A stretch of 10,704 bases of DNA from UBA10003 sp964365025 (lineage in GTDB: Bacteria > Patescibacteriota > Patescibacteriia > Magasanikbacterales > UBA10003), in NCBI GenBank assembly GCA_964365025.1, contig CAYIOJ010000033.1, forward strand, positions 1-10,704. Reading direction: 5' to 3'. Within the stretch, counting starts at the first letter, position 1; the number at the start of each line of letters is the position of its first letter. Below are positions 7,635-10,704 of this stretch, piece after piece. Below the pieces are notes generated by a model. The model was not told the origin of the DNA. It saw only the letters and a list, made by a program, of their open reading frames with translations, and made no database searches. The position numbers and the translations under genes were made by a program.

Positions 7635-8186
7635 ATGCGTGCAACGATTGAGCAGATGTTCGAGTTGAGCGATCAGATCCGTAACGGACGAATCGGCGGA
7701 GAGGTTCTTCAGCGTTTGCTGGAAAACCCGGATCGCTACAACGACAAGCTGGGGAGGTTCGGACGCCGGTTTGACCTTAAAGTCAACTACGATCTCTGGG
7801 TGGATCGGCTCGTCGCGGCCAACAGGTTCGACTGGAAGAACGACAATGTGTCGTCGGCGCACTTCCCGGCTGAACGCAAGGGCGTTCGTGAGGTCACGGT
7901 TGATCTCTACGAGTTTGACCGCACCGTAACCGGCGAGGAGGCCGCGGCACAGATTGCGGCGGACGGCTACATCAACGAGGATGTGTCGTCGCTTCTCACT
8001 TTCGGGAAGGAGTATCCGATTGAACAACTTCGTCGTCCGATCGTTGCTTTCGGTTCTCGCTGGCAGGACTCCAGCGACTGGAATGTGGCCTATCTCGACG
8101 GGGACGGCGACAGGCGCGACCTGAGTCTGGGCTCGCTTCGCGACGACTTCGGCCCGGACTGTCGCTTCCTTGTCTCCAGCAAGTAG
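7635..8186 (+). CDS. DGR target protein with C-terminal variable region
   Basis: This 183-residue protein carries the variable repeat at its C terminus. The ATG at 7635 is chosen because AAAGGA lies seven bases upstream. An in-frame TTG at 7557 would add 26 poorly supported residues. The N-terminal half (MRATIEQMFELSDQI...) is helical and charged, and I do not recognise it firmly. The C-terminal half (PIVAFGSRWQ...VAYLDGDGDRRDL...CRFLVSSK) has the G-S-x-W ... R-F-L layout of the C-type-lectin-like fold used by many DGR targets, so it probably binds a ligand. Residues 154-182 are encoded by the VR. No signal peptide or membrane segment is visible. Base composition is strikingly GC-rich (37 of 60 in 7801-7860) beside the AT-rich reverse transcriptase (14 of 60 in 9301-9360). 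Confidence 0.85.
   Translation: MRATIEQMFELSDQIRNGRIGGEVLQRLLENPDRYNDKLGRFGRRFDLKVNYDLWVDRLVAANRFDWKNDNVSSAHFPAERKGVREVTVDLYEFDRTVTGEEAAAQIAADGYINEDVSSLLTFGKEYPIEQLRRPIVAFGSRWQDSSDWNVAYLDGDGDRRDLSLGSLRDDFGPDCRFLVSSK
8094..8180 (+). repeat. DGR variable repeat (VR)
   Basis: This 87-base copy begins CTCGAC and ends GTCTCCAGC, ending one codon before the target gene's stop. Aligned without gaps to the TR it differs at 12 positions, all A in the TR and G here. None of the other 65 bases differs. The changes alter 10 of 29 codons at position 1 or 2: R to G, N to D four times, N to G twice, N to S, K to R and Y to C. The last adenine-poor stretch, CGCTTCCTTGTCTCCAGC, is the likely initiation-of-mutagenic-homing (IMH) side. 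The first non-adenine mismatch follows it (A at 8181, C at 8460). Confidence 0.95.
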
Positions 8187-8204
8187 GCACTTGGTCACTA
8201 GGTT

Positions 8205-8233
8205 CCTAGGCGCTTCCACAACGGAGCCCTAGG
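8205..8233 (+). other. Hairpin downstream of the VR
   Basis: CCTAGG-c-GCTTCC (8205-8217) pairs imperfectly with GGAGC-CCTAGG (8223-8233) around ACAAC. GGTCACT occurs just before it (8193-8199) and again at its end (8232-8238). In the Bordetella phage DGR a hairpin or cruciform just past the VR helps target recognition, so a similar role is an inference here. Confidence 0.45.
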
Positions 8234-8260
8234 TCACTCGACAACTTTGACCCTCAACCA

Positions 8261-8297
8261 CCCATCTTGATGCGAAGCATCAAGATGGGCTTTTTTT
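8261..8297 (+). terminator. Strong intrinsic terminator after the target gene
   Basis: A perfect 13-base-pair stem, CCCATCTTGATGC (8261-8273) with GCATCAAGATGGG (8277-8289), closes a GAA loop and is followed by C and seven T. It separates the target gene transcript from the TR. Confidence 0.92.
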
Positions 8298-8313
8298 AAA
8301 TTTTTGCAAAATC

Positions 8314-8322
8314 TGGTATACT
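8314..8322 (+). promoter_or_regulatory. Extended -10 promoter for the TR transcript
   Basis: TGGTATACT has the TG-n extension and a good -10 hexamer (TATACT, 8317-8322), with no clear -35. It lies just past the terminator and about 50 bases before the TR, so a start near 8329 is predicted. Confidence 0.5.
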
Positions 8323-8372
8323 TTATTCAGATTTTACAGACACTGCCCCGGCTATGCCTGCCTATCGGCAGA

Positions 8373-8459
8373 CTCGACAGGAACGGCGACAAGCGCAACC
8401 TGAATCTGAACTCGCTTCGCAACGACTTCAACCCGAACTATCGCTTCCTTGTCTCCAGC
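8373..8459 (+). repeat. DGR template repeat (TR)
   Basis: This is the 87-base template for the VR. It holds 22 adenines, many in AAC/AAT/AAG codons as expected. In the VR frame it would read LDRNGDKRNLNLNSLRNDF and onward, rich in Asn. No codon in that frame ends in A, so A-directed mutation is almost always amino-acid changing. Upstream, GCCTAT is shared with the VR side, but seven extra bases (8366-8372) separate it from the match here. It is non-coding: no start site fits and the frame runs into avd antisense. Confidence 0.95.
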
Positions 8460-8471
8460 CAGTCTCTTCAT

Positions 8472-8510
8472 AGCTCCCTCGCCATTATTATGTCGGGGGA
8501 GTTTCTTTTT
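8472..8510 (+). terminator. Intrinsic terminator after the TR
   Basis: AGCTCCCTCG (8472-8481) pairs with CGGGGGAGTT (8494-8503), with G-U pairs, around a 12-base loop. The run TTTCTTTTT (8502-8510) follows. It acts on the plus strand only and overlaps the 3' end of avd, which is read the other way. Confidence 0.6.
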
Positions 8511-8844
8511 GAAACGGTTCCATCATTCTCATCCAGCCGCCAAGCATATTCCCGGCGGAAAACAATTTATGAGACATTTGAGCATATTGGTTCGCTTCCA
8601 GTCCTTTTGCCTCCCAGAGAATGGTGATAAAAAATTTAAGGTTATCAAGTTTGCGATTAAATTGTTTTAGAAAAGTCAGTTTATCTTCTCGTCTGGTATA
8701 TTGAGCTGTTAGCGATAATTCCAAAGCGTCAATAAATAATTTATCTATTTTCACGCCTAGCGTGTATCTGCTAAGCCGCGGCAAGTGCGGCAAAAAATTA
8801 TGCCACAGCAAATAACAATCTTTGAGTATCACGATAATCGGCAA
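8488..8844 (-). CDS. avd: Avd-like DGR accessory variability determinant
   Basis: The 118-residue minus-strand protein matches the bAvd four-helix-bundle family. It has a short leading helix (LPIIVILKDCYLLWHNFLPHLPR), the conserved SRYTLGVKID turn, three further amphipathic helices (FIDALELSLTAQY, LTFLKQFNRKLDNLKFFITILWEAK, YAQMSHKLFSAGNMLGGWMRMM), and the LGGW end motif. In the Bordetella phage system Avd binds the reverse transcriptase and the TR RNA and is needed for mutagenic retrohoming. The TTG used here has no well-spaced Shine-Dalgarno. The open frame continues upstream to a stop at 8872-8874 across a 12-base C-run, so the true start may lie upstream or be blurred by a run-length error. 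It sits between TR and the reverse transcriptase but on the opposite strand. Confidence 0.85.
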   Translation of the reverse strand: MPIIVILKDCYLLWHNFLPHLPRLSRYTLGVKIDKLFIDALELSLTAQYTRREDKLTFLKQFNRKLDNLKFFITILWEAKGLEANQYAQMSHKLFSAGNMLGGWMRMMEPFQKETPPT

Positions 8845-8858
8845 TTCCTCGCTTCGTT

Positions 8859-8870
8859 GGGGGGGGGGGG
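8859..8870. repeat. Run of 12 G in the avd/RT divergent region
   Basis: Twelve consecutive G lie in a 53-base gap between the divergent avd and reverse transcriptase starts, in otherwise AT-rich DNA. The run could vary in length by slippage and shift promoter spacing or the avd start. It could also be a sequencing or assembly artefact. Confidence 0.6.
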
Positions 8871-8897
8871 CTTAACAGGCAAATTGGAAAGATTAAA

Positions 8898-9872
8898 TTG
8901 AGTCATACTTTTGAAGATATTATTTCTTTAGAAAATTTATGTTTGGCGTGGAGAGAATTTATTATCGGCAAAAAGTCAAAATCGGATGTCCATGTTTTTG
9001 ACAATGATTTGATGGATAATATTGTATCACTGCATCAGGATTTAGCCAATCGAACTTACCAACACGGCGGATATATCAGCTTTTTTGTTAACGACCCCAA
9101 GCGGCGGCATATTCACAAAGCCAGCGTTAGAGATAGATTATTGCACCATGCCGTGCACAGAATTTTGTATCCATTTTTTGCCAACACATTTATTGTTGAT
9201 TCATTTTCCGGTCAAGACAATAAAGGCGCGCATAAAGCGATAAATCAATTTAAATCATCAGTTGGTAAAGTGAGCAAGAATCATACAGCCAACTGTTGGA
9301 TTTTGAAATGCGACATTAAAAAGTTTTTTCCCAGTATTGATCATAAAATTTTATTGAGTATTCTTAATGAATATGTTCCGGACAAGGATATTGCCAGTTT
9401 GTTAAAAAAGATAGTTGAAAGTTTCTCAAATGGCCTGCCACTTGGCAATCTCACTTCGCAACTTTTCGCCAACATCTATATGAATGTTTTTGACCAGTGG
9501 GTGAAACACAAATTAAAAGTCGGGCACTATATCCGCTATGCTGATGATTTTGTATTTCTTTCACAAGATAAATTATGGTTGGAAAAAATAATCCCTCAAA
9601 TCCGACAATTTTTATCAGAAAAATTAAAACTGACTTTACATCCCGACAAAATGTTTTTAAAAACAATCGTTTCCGGCATTGATTTTCTTGGCTGGGTGCA
9701 TTTTTCCAAGCACAGGATACTGCGCGTCACGACAAAACGGAGAATGTTTTCTAGAATTAAGGAAAGAACAACGCCGGAAACGCTCCAATCTTATTTGGGA
9801 ATGCTGAAGCACGGTAATACCTCACAAACTAGGCAAGAACTTTTGGGGAGATATTGGGTGTGGAAATTATAG
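8898..9872 (+). CDS. DGR-type reverse transcriptase
   Basis: The 324-residue reverse transcriptase has the domains expected of DGR enzymes. The opening is FEDIISLENLCLAWREFIIGKKS, followed by SVRDRLLHHAVHRILYPFF and DSFSGQDNKGAHKAI. Motif A is KCDIKKFFPSIDH with catalytic Asp139. The domain-4 motif GNLTSQLFANIYMN (183-188 for GNLTSQ) carries SQ where most retroviral-type and group II enzymes have SP, a DGR hallmark. The active site is YADD (214-217). LTLHPDKMFLKTIVSGIDFLGW follows, as in the family. There is no maturase or endonuclease domain. The TTG start is supported by GGAAAG six bases upstream. The enzyme is expected to copy the TR RNA with errors at adenines, working with Avd. It is much more AT-rich than the target gene. 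No promoter is obvious in the short upstream gap. Confidence 0.95.
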   Translation: MSHTFEDIISLENLCLAWREFIIGKKSKSDVHVFDNDLMDNIVSLHQDLANRTYQHGGYISFFVNDPKRRHIHKASVRDRLLHHAVHRILYPFFANTFIVDSFSGQDNKGAHKAINQFKSSVGKVSKNHTANCWILKCDIKKFFPSIDHKILLSILNEYVPDKDIASLLKKIVESFSNGLPLGNLTSQLFANIYMNVFDQWVKHKLKVGHYIRYADDFVFLSQDKLWLEKIIPQIRQFLSEKLKLTLHPDKMFLKTIVSGIDFLGWVHFSKHRILRVTTKRRMFSRIKERTTPETLQSYLGMLKHGNTSQTRQELLGRYWVWKL

Positions 9873-9910
9873 GTTTAAATTATTCATTGTTTTTGTTTCT
9901 TTTTAGATTC

Positions 9911-9939
9911 TTGACTTAAACAAGGATGTTTGATATGAT
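9911..9939 (+). promoter_or_regulatory. ndk promoter
   Basis: TTGACT (9911-9916), a 17-base spacer and TATGAT (9934-9939) preceded by TGA form a strong consensus promoter. Transcription would start near 9946 and give a leader of about 22 bases with no Shine-Dalgarno. Confidence 0.75.
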
Positions 9940-9967
9940 ATTAACAATAATAATTTAATATAAAATT

Positions 9968-10549
9968 ATGAACCCAAAAGAAGAGCGCACCTATGTGATG
10001 GTCAAGCCCGACGGTGTGAAGCGCGGTTTGACCGGAGAAATTATTTCCCGCGTTGAACAGCGCGGGCTAAAGATTGTGGCTTTGGAAATGTTTCAGCCCA
10101 CCAAAGACCAGATTGACAATCATTATCCAAAAGATCAAGCCTGGATTGAACGATTGGGTGAAAAAACTTTGAACACTTATGCCAAATACGGTTATGACGC
10201 GATGAAGGAATTGGGCACGACTGAAAAATTAAAAATCGGTAAAATGGTGCGCGTTTGGTTGATTGAATACATGACTTCAGCGCCATTGGTAAAAATGGTG
10301 GTACAGGGAGCGCATGCGGTAGATATGATTCGCAAGCTCGCGGGCAACACTATGCCGGCCTTGGCCGAGATGGGCACGATTCGCGGAGATTTTTCAGTGG
10401 ACAGCGCGGCTTCTGCCAATCGCGACAAGAGAGCGGTTTTTAATATCTTGCACGCTTCGGAAAATCCGCAGGAAGCGGAACACGAAATAAAACACTGGTT
10501 TAAAAAAGAAGCGATTTGCGATTACGCGCGCACGGACGACGCGGTTTAA
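9968..10549 (+). CDS. ndk: Nucleoside diphosphate kinase
   Basis: Ndk transfers the gamma phosphate between nucleoside triphosphates and diphosphates through a phosphohistidine. The protein opens with RTYVMVKPDGVKRGL, the usual nucleotide-binding strand. The middle holds EYMTSAPLVKMVVQG, RKLAGNTMPA and GTIRGDFSVDSAASANRDKRA. The catalytic His162 lies in FNILHASENPQEAEHEI, corresponding to the N-x-x-H-G/A-S block. At 193 residues it is about 40-50 longer than the common 140-150-residue bacterial form. The excess is mainly in the segment WIERLGEKTLNTYAKYGYDAMK and the following helix before EYMTS, plus a short tail. This longer form is what I recall from CPR and some archaeal relatives. It has its own promoter, and a tRNA gene follows after 14 bases. 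Confidence 0.95.
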   Translation: MNPKEERTYVMVKPDGVKRGLTGEIISRVEQRGLKIVALEMFQPTKDQIDNHYPKDQAWIERLGEKTLNTYAKYGYDAMKELGTTEKLKIGKMVRVWLIEYMTSAPLVKMVVQGAHAVDMIRKLAGNTMPALAEMGTIRGDFSVDSAASANRDKRAVFNILHASENPQEAEHEIKHWFKKEAICDYARTDDAV

Positions 10550-10563
10550 ATGATTTTTAATAT

Positions 10564-10640
10564 CGGGCTATAGCGCAGTTGGCTAGCGCGCACCCTTGGG
10601 GTGGGTGAGGTCGGCGGTTCAAGTCCGCCTAGCCCGACCA
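10564..10640 (+). tRNA. tRNA-Pro (anticodon GGG)
   Basis: The 77 bases fold as a full cloverleaf. The acceptor CGGGCTA pairs with TAGCCCG, followed by A and encoded CCA. The D stem is GCGC/GCGC and the anticodon stem CACCC/GGGTG with loop TTGGGGT, giving anticodon GGG for CCC and CCU codons. The T stem is GGCGG/CCGCC with loop TTCAAGT. The C1-G72 pair fits bacterial tRNA-Pro identity. Confidence 0.95.
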
Positions 10641-10704
10641 GTTCAGACGTTTTGAAAATTCAGAGGCGTTTTGTTGCTCGCTCGCCCCGCCGGAGTTTAT
10701 CCCG

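Larger units (their letters stand above)
8329..8510 (+). ncRNA. Predicted TR-containing RNA of the DGR
   Basis: The segment from the predicted start near 8329 to the T-run ending at 8510 would give an RNA of about 180 bases. It contains a small hairpin (CTGCC 8358-8362, loop TATC, GGCAG 8367-8371), the TR (8373-8459), and a terminator stem. In known DGRs the TR RNA is the template for mutagenic cDNA synthesis and also binds the reverse transcriptase with Avd. The ends come from sequence signals only. If read-through occurs, the RNA could extend antisense through avd to the reverse transcriptase gene. Confidence 0.5.
7635..9872. mobile_element. Diversity-generating retroelement cassette
   Basis: Target gene with VR, terminator, TR, antisense avd and reverse transcriptase form a complete DGR. 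All required parts are present in about 2.2 kb. DGRs diversify a gene in place and are not usually self-mobile. No transposase, integrase, tRNA-flanked integration site or terminal repeat was seen around it. Flanking genes (helicase and ndk) are ordinary chromosomal genes, so it appears chromosomal rather than prophage-borne. Confidence 0.9.

Noticed and set aside
7503..8219. A 238-codon open frame on the minus strand covering the target gene, longer than the target frame itself.
   Set aside because: High GC keeps the opposite strand open. The plus frame has a promoter, a Shine-Dalgarno and a terminator. The TR-to-VR changes fall only on codon positions 1 and 2 of the plus frame, and its C terminus has the DGR target layout.
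8304..8627. A plus-strand open frame that includes the TR translation.
   Set aside because: No plausible ribosome site or domain, it crosses an intrinsic terminator and runs antisense to avd. The Asn-rich translation is expected of a template repeat, not of a protein gene.
8688..8702. TGGTATATT inside avd on the plus strand as an RT promoter.
   Set aside because: It has an extended -10 but no -35 and lies about 200 bases upstream inside a gene on the other strand. It is too weak to list as a feature, though the RT has no better candidate.
8898..9872. Reverse transcriptase of a group II intron, retron or Abi system.
   Set aside because: No maturase or endonuclease domain, no intron ends and no msr/msd-like RNA. 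The SQ motif, adjacent Avd and A-specific TR/VR pair fit a DGR.
9873..9910. Terminator after the reverse transcriptase.
   Set aside because: T-rich sequence is present but no stem-loop precedes it.
10641..10704. GC-rich tail ending at the window edge (GCTCGCTCGCCCCGCC) as one arm of a palindromic repeat.
   Set aside because: The opposite arm would lie beyond the window, so the structure cannot be shown. No gene or terminator is supported here.
1..10704. CRISPR array or insertion sequence.
   Set aside because: No regularly spaced repeats and no transposase frame were found. The repeats seen are palindromes, the TR/VR pair and the assembly overlap.

Overview
The window reads as a metagenome-assembled chromosome fragment of a Candidatus Patescibacteria (CPR) bacterium using genetic code 11. 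This is inferred from the gene set, from weak or missing Shine-Dalgarno sites, from tightly packed genes, from an Ndk of about 193 residues, and from palindromic repeats embedded in coding DNA. It carries a 100-N scaffold gap inside a helicase gene. No taxonomic marker such as rRNA or a ribosomal protein is present, so this placement is not proven.

Layout. Positions 1-3942 hold housekeeping genes: the C-terminal part of a mannose-1-phosphate guanylyltransferase, then mltG and queA abutting on the plus strand, then tgt convergent on the minus strand. QueA and Tgt act in queuosine modification of tRNA. Both carry extra in-frame residues that look like palindromic repeat sequence inserted into the genes. 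Positions 4037-7387 form an apparent operon of a small membrane protein, a C39-like peptidase and a UvrD/PcrA-type helicase. The helicase is split only by the assembly gap, whose flanks share the same 55 bases.

Positions 7409-9872 hold the main point of interest, a compact diversity-generating retroelement (DGR). In order these are a promoter and structured leader, a GC-rich target gene ending in a variable repeat (VR, 8094-8180), a strong terminator, a template repeat (TR, 8373-8459) that seems to have its own extended -10 promoter and terminator, an Avd-like accessory gene on the opposite strand, and a DGR-type reverse transcriptase. TR and VR match at all 65 non-adenine positions. They differ at 12 of the 22 template adenines, and all 12 differences are A to G. 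The expected mechanism is that the TR RNA is copied by the reverse transcriptase with Avd, with errors at adenines, and the cDNA replaces the VR and rewrites the C-terminal ligand-binding surface of the target protein. The uniform A-to-G outcome, the antisense avd and the self-contained TR transcript are the unusual aspects.

Positions 9911-10640 return to housekeeping functions, with ndk behind a good promoter and a tRNA-Pro(GGG) with encoded CCA.
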